DNA of 64,000 nt from Longimicrobium sp. (GTDB taxonomy: Bacteria > Gemmatimonadota > Gemmatimonadetes > Longimicrobiales > Longimicrobiaceae): the NCBI GenBank assembly GCA_036389135.1, contig DASVQP010000063.1:1-64000 (forward strand). Reading direction: 5' to 3'. Below are positions 7,631-16,132 of this stretch, in pieces (position 1 is the first letter of the stretch; each line of letters opens with the position of its first letter). A program made the translations under genes and the position numbers. The notes under the pieces were generated by a model. It did no database searches. It saw nothing but the letters and a program-made list of their open reading frames with translations, and was not told the DNA's origin.

Positions 7631-9385
7631 CTACATCCGCTCCGGCGCCTCGATCCCCAGAATGCCCAACGCCAGCACGAGCTGGTCGCTTACCAGCCGC
7701 GTGAGGGTGAGCATGGAGGCGCGCCGGGCCGCATCTTCCTCGGAGAGGATGTGGTGGGCATGGTAGAAGGCGTTGAAGCTCTGCGCCAGCTCGAATGCGT
7801 GCTCGCACAGGGCGTTGGGCGCGCGCCGCTCGTAGGTGGCGAGCACCGCCCGCCCGAAGTCCAGCAGGCGCAGGCACACGTCGCGCTCCTCGTCGCTGCG
7901 CGGCGGCACCAGCTCGCCCGCCTCGAATCCGGCGGCCGCCGCCTTGGCCTGGATGGAGCGCGAGCGGACGATGGAGTAGCAGAGGTACGGCCCCGTCTTT
8001 CCCTCGAAAGAGGAGAACTGCGCGACGTCGAAGATGTAGTCCGACGTGCGGTGGTTGCGCAGGTCCGCGAACTTGATGGCGGCCAGACCGATCCGCTTCG
8101 CGATCGTCTCCCGCTCCTCGTCCGTGATGTCGGCGGAGAGCGCGATCTCGCCGAGGCGGCTGCGCGCCTCCGCGATGGTGAGCTCCAGGAGGTCGCGCAG
8201 GCTCATCACCTCGCCCGCGCGCGTCTTGAAGGGCTTGCCGTCCGGCGCGTTCATCGTGCCGAACCCCAGGTGCTCCAGCACGGGGCGGCCATCCTTTACC
8301 ATCCCCCCCGCCTCGGCCGCGCGGAAGACCTGCACGAAGTGGAGCCGCTGCCGCTGGTCCACCACGTACCAGATGACGTCGGGATCGCGAAGCTCCACGC
8401 GGTGCTCGATGGTGGCGATGTCGGTGGCGCCGTAGGTGACGCTCCCGTCGCCTTTGACCAGGAGGAGGGGCGGCACCGGCTCCGAATCGTCGTCGCGCCC
8501 CACCTGCACCACCAGCGCGCCCTCGGAGCGCTCGGCCACGCCGCTCTCGGTGAGGCGCTCCAGCATCCCGTCCAGCCGGTCGCGGACGTCGCTCTCGCCT
8601 TCCCACAGGTCGAAGGTGACGCCCATCAGGTCCAGGTCGGCGCGCACGGACGCGACCGACACGTCCACCATCCGCCTCCAGAGCGCGCGGAGTCCGGGGT
8701 CGCCGGTCTGGAGCGCGGTGGTGGCCTGCTTCGCCTCCTCCAGCGCGGCGGGGTCGGCCTTTGTGCGCGCCGCGGCCTCCGGGTACAGCTTGTTGAGGAC
8801 GTCCACGGTGATCCCGTCATCCACCGGGCCGGTGGGGCCGCCGGGGGCGAAGTACGGCAGCTCCGGCCAGCGGCGGCGAATCTCGGTGACGAGCATCCCC
8901 ATGGGGAGCCCCCAGTCGCCCAGGTGCACGTCGCTGGTGACGTCGTGGCCCACGAAGCGGGCGCAGCGCTGCAGCGCGTCGCCGATGATGGAGGAGCGCA
9001 GGTGCCCCACGTGCATCCGCTTGGCGACGTTGGGCCCGCCGAAGTCCATCATCAGCTTGATGGGCTGCACCTGCGGCGCGCCGTGCCGCGGATCCTCGAG
9101 CAGCGCCCCGGCCTGGCGCGCGAGGTACTCGTCGGACAGCGAGAAGTTGATGAACCCCGGCCCGGCCACCGACACGCGGTCAAAAGGGAACTCCAGCTTC
9201 GCCGCCACCGCGTTCGCGATGGCGACGGGCGCCTGCCGCGCGGCCCTGGCCAGCGACATCGCGGTGTTGCACTGGAACTGCCCCGCCTCCGGCCGCCGCG
9301 ACTTCTCAGCGACCGCCGGCACCTCGCCGTACCCCGCCGCGGCAAAGGCCTCCGCCAGCTTCTCGTTCAGGAAATCCCAGATCAT
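7631..9385 (-). CDS. argS: arginyl-tRNA synthetase
   Basis: This 584-residue class I synthetase charges tRNA-Arg with arginine in the cytoplasm. It has the N-terminal additional domain (residues 1-100), the HIGH-type signature GGPNVAKRMHVGHLRSSIIGD with HVGH at 125-128, the ArgS-specific SDVHLGDWGLPMGML, and the KMSKS-loop equivalent DGKPFKTRAGEVMSL. The C-terminal DALR anticodon-binding domain ends in LALGILGIEAPERM. Length and motif order match complete bacterial ArgS. It stands alone on the minus strand, downstream of an intergenic heptanucleotide tract. Confidence 0.97.
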   Translation of the reverse strand: MIWDFLNEKLAEAFAAAGYGEVPAVAEKSRRPEAGQFQCNTAMSLARAARQAPVAIANAVAAKLEFPFDRVSVAGPGFINFSLSDEYLARQAGALLEDPRHGAPQVQPIKLMMDFGGPNVAKRMHVGHLRSSIIGDALQRCARFVGHDVTSDVHLGDWGLPMGMLVTEIRRRWPELPYFAPGGPTGPVDDGITVDVLNKLYPEAAARTKADPAALEEAKQATTALQTGDPGLRALWRRMVDVSVASVRADLDLMGVTFDLWEGESDVRDRLDGMLERLTESGVAERSEGALVVQVGRDDDSEPVPPLLLVKGDGSVTYGATDIATIEHRVELRDPDVIWYVVDQRQRLHFVQVFRAAEAGGMVKDGRPVLEHLGFGTMNAPDGKPFKTRAGEVMSLRDLLELTIAEARSRLGEIALSADITDEERETIAKRIGLAAIKFADLRNHRTSDYIFDVAQFSSFEGKTGPYLCYSIVRSRSIQAKAAAAGFEAGELVPPRSDEERDVCLRLLDFGRAVLATYERRAPNALCEHAFELAQSFNAFYHAHHILSEEDAARRASMLTLTRLVSDQLVLALGILGIEAPERM

Positions 9386-9515
9386 ATCCCGGCAGCGTCC
9401 CGTTTTCGTTCGTCGTGCTCACCAGACAGATCCGTCAGGTTTCGCGCGCCCAAAGTAGCAGGAGCGCGCCGGAATACCAACGCCCCGCCCGTTCGCGCAG
9501 CGCGCCGGGCCCGTT

Positions 9516-9585
9516 GGGGAATGGGGAATGGGGAATGGGGAATGGGGAATGGGGAATGGGGAATGGGGAATGGGGAATGGGGAAT
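9516..9585. repeat. ten tandem copies of GGGGAAT
   Basis: Ten perfect head-to-tail copies of the 7-base unit GGGGAAT (70 bases) end in a run of seven G. It lies about 130 bases upstream of argS and 27 bases past the stop of the SGNH hydrolase gene. A degenerate two-unit relative occurs near 58705. Perfect repetition implies recent slippage and likely copy-number variation. Confidence 0.95.
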
Positions 9586-9611
9586 GGGGGGGCGGCCGGC
9601 CGCATTCCCAC

Positions 9612-11681
9612 TCAGGGCAGCCGCTGCGCCAACTCCCGCGCCCCGGCATGCCCCGGCTCCACCTCCCGGAGCACCGCGAGCACTTCGCGCGCGCCGTCGA
9701 ACTGCTGCGTCATGGCGTACACGGTCGCCAGGTTGAAGAGGACCCCGGGGTCGCGGGGCGTGCGGGCGCGGGCCTGCTCCAGCCGCGGGATCGCTTCGGC
9801 GGCGGTGGCGGCGAAGGCCATGCGCTGGTCGCTCGGGTCGAGCGCGGCGGCGCGCCGCAGGCTCCGCGCACCCCCCGCCTGGTCGCCGCGGCGCAGGAGG
9901 ACGAAGCCCAGGAGCTGCGCCGACTGCGCCGTCTCCCCGCGCTCCACCGCGGCGCGGGCGTAGCGCAGCGCCTCGTCGTGGCGGCCCAGCACGAAGGCGA
10001 GCCGCCCCGCCGCGAAAGCGGGCTCCGCGTCGGCCCGGAACTCCTGGGCCATGGCGCGCGCGGCCCGCAGCGCCCCTTCGCGGTCGCCCGCGCGCTCGTA
10101 GGCGTCGCGCAGCCGGTCCGTGGCTTCGGGCCACGACATCGTCTCGCGCACCAGCCCCAGCGCCAGCTCTTCCTCGATGGCGCGCGGGCGGAGCGTGTCT
10201 GCCACGGGCGTCACGCGCGCGCCGCGGGGCTGAAAGGGCCACCCCGAGCGCAGCCGGTCCGCGCGATAGACGCCTACGAGCGAGTCCACCGCGGTCAGCG
10301 GCAGGGCGGCGCGGGCGTGCGCGGCGGGCACGGCGTGGGTCCAGGGGCCGATCATCCCCTTCGCCCGGAGCGCCTGGTAGAAGGCGTCCGCGATCACGAA
10401 GTAGCCCTGCACGTTGGGGTGCAGGTGCTCCAGCATCACGGCGTCGCCCACCACGCCGCCGGGGGATGCGCGCTCCAGCGCCCCGCGCGTGTCCACGACG
10501 GCCGCGCCGTGGCGGGCGGCCTCCTCGCGTATGATGCGGTTGACGTCCTCCGGCGCGCGGAAGCGGAGCTGGTCGCGGTCCCGCGCCGCGCGGTAGGCGG
10601 CGCGCGCTCCCGCCGCATCGCCGCGTGCCTCGGCGCAGCGCCCGAGCGCAAAGAACGGGTCGGCCGCGGTGCTGTCGATGCGCACGGCGGCGTGCAGCGC
10701 GCGCTCCGCGGCGGGGGTGTCGCCGCGCGCCATCGCCTCCACGCCGGCGCGGTAGGCGCGCTCCCATGCGGCGCGGTCGGTGCCCGGCAGCAGCGCGCTG
10801 GCGAACGGCCGCTGGCCGCGGTCGTTGCTGGCCACGGTGCCGATCAGCACCGGGATGCCGCGCGCGCGGTAGCGCGCCAGGAGCTCGGACAGGTTGGCGC
10901 GGAACTGCGCGAGCCCGGCCCGGTAGCGCGGCGAGCCGTACGGAATGAGCTGCTCGCCGGCCATCAGCTCCATCACCGAGCGCGCGGAGGCGTCCGCCGC
11001 CGGCGCCCGGGAGAGCGCCCGGTTCAGGAGCTGTACGCTGCGCAGCGGGCGGAGCGCGAGATACGCCTTCACCAGCGCCCGCGAGCGCCCGCCGGACTGC
11101 GACGAGCCCACGCCGAAGACGCCGTAGAACTCGTTGTGGCCCGTGTAGATCAGCACCGCGTCCGGCTTCTGCGCGATGATCTCCCGCTGCTGGTCGAGGA
11201 GCGTGTACGAGTTGACGGCGGTGAGGGCCGTGTTGACGACTTCGATGTCGCGGGCGGGAAAGGTGGCCTGCAGCCGCTCGGCCAGCATCCGCGAGGGGGC
11301 GCCCCCGTGCCGGTACGGAAAGCCCGCCGCCGACGACTCGCCCTGGAAGAAGATGCGGAAGCCGCCCGGCGCCTTTTGCGCGCGAAAGAAGTCCATCTGC
11401 GGCAGCGGAACGATGCTCCCCGGCCGAAAGTAGCGGCGCGCCACCTCCGGATTCGGAAAGAGGTAGTCCGGCTGGCTGGGCGCGCTCACGAAGAGCGGGT
11501 ACGAGTCGCCGAACCCCGCCAGGCGCAGCCCGCCTTCCAGCACGAGGAAGAAGAGCAGCGGCACCGCGAGCATCACCCCGGCAAAGAGCCGCCGCCGAGC
11601 GGGGGAGAGCGGGGCGCGGGGTGCGGGCGGGGACGGTGGCGCCGCAGGTGCCGGGCGGCGGGGCTTGGGCGGTTTGGCCAT
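9612..11681 (-). CDS. membrane-anchored SGNH/GDSL hydrolase with TPR tail
   Basis: This 689-residue protein starts at MAKPPKPRRP; the upstream in-frame extension is repeat DNA. A Pro-rich N-terminus is followed by one membrane helix (about 32-50), so the body is probably periplasmic. SGNH block I is FQGESSAAGFPY (Ser116), block III is YTGHNEFYGV, and the Asp/His block is LEHLHPNVQGYF. The C-terminal third has helical repeats of the tetratricopeptide type (ALRYARAAVERGETAQSAQL). It follows the carbamoyltransferase on the same strand, separated by a large repeat. It probably acts as an esterase or acyl-modifying enzyme on an exported glycan or lipid; substrate unknown. Confidence 0.85.
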   Translation of the reverse strand: MAKPPKPRRPAPAAPPSPPAPRAPLSPARRRLFAGVMLAVPLLFFLVLEGGLRLAGFGDSYPLFVSAPSQPDYLFPNPEVARRYFRPGSIVPLPQMDFFRAQKAPGGFRIFFQGESSAAGFPYRHGGAPSRMLAERLQATFPARDIEVVNTALTAVNSYTLLDQQREIIAQKPDAVLIYTGHNEFYGVFGVGSSQSGGRSRALVKAYLALRPLRSVQLLNRALSRAPAADASARSVMELMAGEQLIPYGSPRYRAGLAQFRANLSELLARYRARGIPVLIGTVASNDRGQRPFASALLPGTDRAAWERAYRAGVEAMARGDTPAAERALHAAVRIDSTAADPFFALGRCAEARGDAAGARAAYRAARDRDQLRFRAPEDVNRIIREEAARHGAAVVDTRGALERASPGGVVGDAVMLEHLHPNVQGYFVIADAFYQALRAKGMIGPWTHAVPAAHARAALPLTAVDSLVGVYRADRLRSGWPFQPRGARVTPVADTLRPRAIEEELALGLVRETMSWPEATDRLRDAYERAGDREGALRAARAMAQEFRADAEPAFAAGRLAFVLGRHDEALRYARAAVERGETAQSAQLLGFVLLRRGDQAGGARSLRRAAALDPSDQRMAFAATAAEAIPRLEQARARTPRDPGVLFNLATVYAMTQQFDGAREVLAVLREVEPGHAGARELAQRLP

Positions 11682-11687
11682 GGTACC

Positions 11688-11895
11688 ATTCGTCACACAG
11701 GTTCGAGCAAAGCCCGAAACGGATCTCTCACGCGGAGGCGCAGAGACGCGGGAGGGAACTGCAACTGCATGGCTCACACAGAGACACAGAGCCACAGAGA
11801 GAACCGCCAAAAGTTTTCTCCGTGGCTTTCAGTTCCTTCTGTGGCCTCTGTGTGATGCTTTTCTCTGTTGTCTCTTCCCTGCGCCTCTGCGTGAC
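11688..11895. repeat. nested double-palindrome repeat, copy 1
   Basis: An outer inverted repeat (CTCACGCGGAGGCGCAGAG versus GCGCCTCTGCGTGA) encloses an inner one (CTCACACAGAGACACAGAG versus GGCCTCTGTGTGA). A second copy at 15795-16004 has the same nested order, the same orientation and about 35 extra matching bases on the left flank. It lies between the carbamoyltransferase stop and the SGNH hydrolase start. Confidence 0.85.
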
Positions 11896-11908
11896 ACCCT
11901 CGATCCTT

Positions 11909-13744
11909 TCAGTCGGCTTCGAAGGCGTCGCGGTACGACAGGCGCAGGGCGGGGTCCTGCTCCTCGCGCAGGAGGAAGCAGTTCTCCGCCGCCAGGATGT
12001 CGATGTCGGTCCCCATGAAACAGCGAAAGGCGTCGAGCGGGGAAAGGACGATGGGCTCGCCGCGCACGTTGAACGAGGTGTTCACCAGCACCGGGCACCC
12101 CGTGCGCGCCTTCCACGCCGTGAGCAGGGCGTGGAAGCGCGGGTTCGTCTCGCGGTGCACCGTCTGGATGCGGGCGGAGTGGTCCACGTGCGTGACGGCC
12201 GGGATCGACGAGCGGGCGACGTTCAGCCGGTCGATCCCAAAGAGGGCCTCCTCGCCGGCCGCGGGCGGGCGCCGGCGGCTGGCGGCCACCTCCGCCACCA
12301 GGAGCATGTAGGGGCTGTCGCCGTCCAGATCGAACCACTCCGCCACGTCCTCGCGCAGCACCGAAGGGGCAAAGGGGCGGAACGACTCGCGGAACTTCAC
12401 CTGCAGGTTGAGCCGCCTCTGCATCTCCGGCGAGCGGGGGTCGGCCAGGATGGAGCGGGCCCCCAGCGCACGCGGCCCGAACTCCATCCGCCCCTGGAAC
12501 CACCCCACCGCCTTCCCCTCCTCCAGCGCAACCACGGTTCGCGCGATCAGCTCCGCGTCATCCAGCACGGTGAAGCGCGCCCCGGCCGCCGTCAGACGCC
12601 GCTCCACGTCGCGCTGGCCGTACGATGGGCCCAGGTAGCTGCCGTGCATGGCATCCAAGCCGGCCGCCGGCTCGCGCGGGCCGTCCTGGAAACCGTGGTA
12701 CGCCGCCAGCGCCGCGCCCAGCGCGCCACCCGCGTCGCCGGACGCGGGCTGGATCCAGATGCGCTCGAAGCGCCCGTCGCGCAGCACCCGCCCGTTGGCC
12801 ACGCAGTTGAGCGCCACGCCGCCCGCCAGGCACAGGTTCTTCGCCCCGGTCTCGGCCGCGATGGCGCGGGTCAGGCGCAGGACCACTTCATCGGTGACGG
12901 CCTGCACCGACGCGGCCAGGTCCATGTGGCGCTGCGTCAGCGGCTCGTCGGGCCGGCGCGGCGGGCCGCCGAAGAGGTCGTGGAAGCGGGCGCCGGTCAT
13001 CCGCAGCCCGGTGCAGTAGTCGAAGTAGCGCTGGTCCAGCCGGAAGGAGCCGTCCTCCTTTAGGTCCATCACCCGCTCGAGGATCAGGGGCGCGAAGCGC
13101 GGCACTCCGTACGGCGCCAGCCCCATCACCTTGTACTCGCCGGAGTTCACGCGGAACCCCGTGTAGTAGGTGAACGCGGAATAGAGGAGGCCCAGCGAGT
13201 GCGGAAAGTGGATCTCGCGCGTGATCTCCAGCCGGTTGCCGGATCCGTGCCCCACGGAGGTGGTCGCCCACTCGCCCACGCCGTCCATCGTCAGCACCGC
13301 CGCCTCGTGGAAGGGCGACGGGTAGAAGGCGCTGGCCGCGTGGCTCAGGTGGTGCTCGCCGAAGAGGAGCCGCTCCTTCCAGCGCGGGCCGGGCGCGAGT
13401 GCGCTCAGCTCCCCGGCGAGGAGATCCCTTTGGAAGAGCTTCTCGCGGATCCAGAGCGGCATCGCGCGCCGAAAGGAGGCGAAGCCGCGCGGCGCGAAGG
13501 CCAGGTACGTCTCCAGCAGCCGCTCGAACTTGAGGAAGGGCTTGTCGTAGAAGGCGACGTAGTCCACCTCGTCCAGCGCGATTCCCGCTTCGGAAAGGCA
13601 GTACAGGAGGGCGTTGCGCGGAAAGCGCGCGTCGTGCCGGCGGCGGGTGAAGCGCTCTTCCTGTGCCGCCGCGACCACGCGGCCGTCGTGCACCAGGGCG
13701 GCCGCGCTGTCGTGGTAGTAGGCGGAGATCCCCGCGATCCGCAC
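11909..13744 (-). CDS. NodU/TobZ family carbamoyltransferase
   Basis: This 611-residue enzyme belongs to the O-carbamoyltransferase family that moves a carbamoyl group from carbamoyl phosphate to a hydroxyl through an adenylate intermediate. It shows the N-terminal Kae1-like domain opening MRIAGISAYYHDSAAALV, the metal-site histidines in FGEHHLSHAASAFYPSPF, TMDGVGEWATTS, NLCLAGGVALNCVANG, and the YrdC-like C-terminal domain with GWFQGRMEFGPRALGARSILADPR and VNTSFNVRGEPIV. It lies 3 bases after a small membrane peptide gene and a SxtJ gene, an arrangement seen in many bacteria, suggesting carbamoylation of an exported metabolite or surface glycan. Confidence 0.95.
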   Translation of the reverse strand: MRIAGISAYYHDSAAALVHDGRVVAAAQEERFTRRRHDARFPRNALLYCLSEAGIALDEVDYVAFYDKPFLKFERLLETYLAFAPRGFASFRRAMPLWIREKLFQRDLLAGELSALAPGPRWKERLLFGEHHLSHAASAFYPSPFHEAAVLTMDGVGEWATTSVGHGSGNRLEITREIHFPHSLGLLYSAFTYYTGFRVNSGEYKVMGLAPYGVPRFAPLILERVMDLKEDGSFRLDQRYFDYCTGLRMTGARFHDLFGGPPRRPDEPLTQRHMDLAASVQAVTDEVVLRLTRAIAAETGAKNLCLAGGVALNCVANGRVLRDGRFERIWIQPASGDAGGALGAALAAYHGFQDGPREPAAGLDAMHGSYLGPSYGQRDVERRLTAAGARFTVLDDAELIARTVVALEEGKAVGWFQGRMEFGPRALGARSILADPRSPEMQRRLNLQVKFRESFRPFAPSVLREDVAEWFDLDGDSPYMLLVAEVAASRRRPPAAGEEALFGIDRLNVARSSIPAVTHVDHSARIQTVHRETNPRFHALLTAWKARTGCPVLVNTSFNVRGEPIVLSPLDAFRCFMGTDIDILAAENCFLLREEQDPALRLSYRDAFEAD

Positions 13745-13747
13745 CCG

Positions 13748-13897
13748 TTAAAAGAGCGCGTAGATGAAGGGCGCCAGCGCCGAGCCCTGCACCAGCACCA
13801 GGAGCCCGCCCACCAGCAGGAAGACGATGATGATGGGTGCCAGCCAGAACTTCTTCCTCACCCGCATGTAGTGCCACAGCTCCACGACGATGGACAT
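13748..13897 (-). CDS. DUF5989 family single-helix membrane peptide
   Basis: This 49-residue gene begins MSIVVELWHYMRVRKKFWL, continues with one membrane helix (APIIIVFLLVGGLLVLVQG) and ends FIYALF. It lies 13 bases after the SxtJ stop and 3 bases before the carbamoyltransferase start. The position and sequence match the DUF5989 family that accompanies SxtJ and carbamoyltransferase genes. A basic patch (MRVRKK) precedes the helix. Its role is unknown; a membrane tether or chaperone for the carbamoyltransferase is an inference. Confidence 0.88.
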   Translation of the reverse strand: MSIVVELWHYMRVRKKFWLAPIIIVFLLVGGLLVLVQGSALAPFIYALF

Positions 13898-13910
13898 CCG
13901 GAGATCTCCT

Positions 13911-14384
13911 CTAGAACTCGCGTTTCATGGATTCCGGCGCAGGGCCCGGCTCGCGCGGCGTCCAGTAGCTGCGCGCCCGCGGGTCGAAGCCCAGCTGGAG
14001 GGGACGCCTCCCCACGAGGCGCATCAGCAGCCCCACCGGCATCAGCACCAGGTAAAAGAGGACGGCGAGGATGATGGGATTCGTGATGAGCGCGAGCAGC
14101 ATCCCCAGGTGCGTCCAGGCCCAGTTGAGGGGTGCCAGCACACGGGGGAGCGCGAGCGCGGCGGCCAGGAACAAGGCCGCCACGGCGAGCGCCCACCCGC
14201 GCACACCGCGCCCGTGGAGCAGCGGGAGGAGCGCCCACGCGCCGAACCCCACCGCGAACACGACGCCGAACGCGCGGTCGCTGGAGCCCGCTACCCCGTG
14301 GGGCCGCTCGATGTCTTCGTGAAGCTGTGGGCGCAAGGCGGGCAATGCGCGGGTGGGGATGCAGGCGTCCGAAGTGATAATCAT
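13911..14384 (-). CDS. SxtJ family membrane protein
   Basis: This protein of about 157 residues (start at MIITSDACIP; an alternative start lies 7 codons upstream, and neither has a clear ribosome site) has hydrophobic helices AFGVVFAVGFGAWALL, GWALAVAALFLAAALAL and NPIILAVLFYLVLMPVGLLMRL, and ends ARSYWTPREPGPAPESMKREF. The helix pattern and the WTPRE-like tail fit the SxtJ family, named from saxitoxin clusters but of unknown function. It heads the SxtJ - DUF5989 - carbamoyltransferase operon. Confidence 0.82.
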   Translation of the reverse strand: MIITSDACIPTRALPALRPQLHEDIERPHGVAGSSDRAFGVVFAVGFGAWALLPLLHGRGVRGWALAVAALFLAAALALPRVLAPLNWAWTHLGMLLALITNPIILAVLFYLVLMPVGLLMRLVGRRPLQLGFDPRARSYWTPREPGPAPESMKREF

Positions 14385-14472
14385 ACCGCCGCCGCACCCG
14401 TGCAAGGGCGCGGCGGCGGCTCTTCGGCTCCCTGTTCTCAGCGGCCGGGCGTGAGGGCCGGCCGGTCCGCGA

Positions 14473-15024
14473 TCAGAAGCGCAGCTTTGCCTGGAGGGTC
14501 ACGCGTCCGTCCGCCGCCGGCGCCGCGGACACCGTCACGGGAGCATCCACCCGCCTCCATCTCTCCTCCGGAAACGCCGCTCCCGCCAGCGATCCCAGCG
14601 CGCCTCCGATAACCCCCAGCGTCACGCCGCCGTAGATCGCCGCGGTTTCGGGCGAGCAGATGACGCACGGGCCGTCAGCGGAATCGTTGTCCCCGGCGAA
14701 TGCAGCGAAGCCAAGCGCGATCCCCGTCGCCGCGCCGCCGATGACGCCGATGCGGCCGTACTTGAACGCGGAGCGTCCGCGCGAGCCGCCCTCCGCGACG
14801 TGGAGCGTCCGCACGTCGGCCCAGGCGGTGTAGATCGTCTCGCCGCGCGAGCGGAGGACCAGCGTGTCAGGATTCGTCTCCAGCACGATCCCGTTCGTGC
14901 GCGGGATGCTGCTGGAGGTCACCCGCACCCGGTCGCCCGGAGAGATGGCGGCGCGCTCCTGCGCGAGCAGCGGCCCGGCGGCGGCCAGCGAGAGAAAGAG
15001 GGCAAGGTAAGTGTGGCGTTTCAT
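14473..15024 (-). CDS. secreted protein with glycine-zipper helices, paralog A
   Basis: This protein of about 183 residues starts at MKRHTYLALFLSLAAAGPLLA (an ATG one codon upstream is closer to the AAAGGA ribosome site and cannot be excluded). After the signal peptide comes PGDRVRVTSSSIPRTNGIV, a small beta-rich part, then two Gly/Ala-rich helices typical of glycine zippers, and a final VTLQAKLRF strand. The next gene upstream is a clear paralog with the same layout, so they arose by tandem duplication. Function is unknown; an outer-membrane association is plausible. Confidence 0.72.
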   Translation of the reverse strand: MKRHTYLALFLSLAAAGPLLAQERAAISPGDRVRVTSSSIPRTNGIVLETNPDTLVLRSRGETIYTAWADVRTLHVAEGGSRGRSAFKYGRIGVIGGAATGIALGFAAFAGDNDSADGPCVICSPETAAIYGGVTLGVIGGALGSLAGAAFPEERWRRVDAPVTVSAAPAADGRVTLQAKLRF

Positions 15025-15123
15025 CATCGTCCTTTCGTATGACAAGACTGCGTAGCACGACACATGCGGCGCGCCTTTCTCTCCTGCGCCTCTGCGCCTC
15101 TGCGTGAGACCAGCCGTTCGGGA

Positions 15124-15669
15124 TCAGAACCTCAGCCGCGCGTGCAGGGCGACGCCGCCCTCCGCCGCCGGGGCCGCGGACACGGTCACGGGTGTCTCCG
15201 CACGGCGCCAGCGATGCGCCGGAAAGACCGCTCCGGACAGCACGCCCGTCGCGCCGCCCACGATCCCAAAGAACGCCGCGCCCGCGAGCCCCGCGTCGCC
15301 CGGCGAGCAGATGAGGATGCACCAGTCCTCGTCGTCCTCGTGGTATGTGGTGTAGCCGAGCACACCTCCCGCCACGACGCCGGTAAGCATGCCGATGCCG
15401 CCGTAGCGCAGCGCGGTGCCCACCCGCGAGCGGCCGCCGCTTACGTCCAGTGTCCGCACGTCGGCCCAGGCGGTTTGGATGGTGTCCCCGCCGCGCGCGC
15501 GCAGCACCAGCGAGTCGGGGCGCGCGTCGAGGACGGTCCCGCTCATCCGCGGAAAGCTCCGCGCGCTCACCCGCACGCGGTCGCCGGGGGATACGGACTG
15601 CCGCTGGGCATCCAGCGGACCCGCGGCGCACAGGCAGAGGAAGAGCGCAAGGTATGTCCGGCGAATCAT
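15124..15669 (-). CDS. secreted protein with glycine-zipper helices, paralog B
   Basis: This 181-residue protein starts at MIRRTYLALFLCLCAAGPLDA behind a good GGAGGAA ribosome site. It shares with paralog A the signal peptide, VSPGDRVRVSARSFPRMSGTV, the AWADVRTLDV strand, the paired Gly-rich helices, the WRRAETPVTVSAAPAAEG tail and the last residues LRF. The middle carries a different acidic loop (YHEDDEDWCILICSPGD), but both paralogs keep an IC-SP pair. A partial palindromic repeat sits between the two genes. Confidence 0.72.
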   Translation of the reverse strand: MIRRTYLALFLCLCAAGPLDAQRQSVSPGDRVRVSARSFPRMSGTVLDARPDSLVLRARGGDTIQTAWADVRTLDVSGGRSRVGTALRYGGIGMLTGVVAGGVLGYTTYHEDDEDWCILICSPGDAGLAGAAFFGIVGGATGVLSGAVFPAHRWRRAETPVTVSAAPAAEGGVALHARLRF

Positions 15670-15794
15670 GTCGTTCCTCCGTTCGGCAGGCGGGTTTCGG
15701 GCGGCGCCCCGCACGGGCGCCGGCGCAATCGCAGCAAGATGCGCGGGGGTTGCACGCGCTGGAATACGTAATTCGACGTATGCGCCCTCATAGC

Positions 15795-16004
15795 ATTCGT
15801 CATCCAGGTTTGTGCAAAGCCGGAAAAGGAAGTCTCACGCGGAGGCGCAGAGACGCAGGAGAGAGCTGCAACTGCATGGCTCACACAGAGACACGGAGCC
15901 ACAGAGTGAACCGCATCAAGGTTTTCTCTGTGGCTTTCAGTTCCTTCTGTGGCCTCTGTGTGAGCTTTTCTCCGTTGTTCTCTCCCTGCGTCTCTGCGTG
16001 AGAC
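15795..16004. repeat. nested double-palindrome repeat, copy 2
   Basis: Same architecture as the element at 11688: outer arms near 15833-15856 and 15988-16003, inner arms near 15880-15905 and 15925-15965. The 400-base gap between the paralog B gene and the M28 peptidase gene is mostly this element. Confidence 0.85.
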
Positions 16005-16132
16005 AAGCCGGTCAGAATGCACACCGGTTTCTTCTAAATGGTATCACAACGACCTCCCACGGGATGGCCGGAACGCCGCCACGCGCGCAGATTGACCAGG
16101 ACGCCATCGCCACCCCTGCCCTGCTCCGCGCC

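Noticed and set aside
9516-9585. Possible CRISPR array or coding repeat
   Set aside because: Units are 7 bases with no spacers, and the frame through it carries no domain; it is a simple tandem repeat.
11682-11810. N-terminal extension of the SGNH hydrolase
   Set aside because: It is read from the nested palindromic repeat; MAKPPKPRRP followed by the membrane helix is the natural start.
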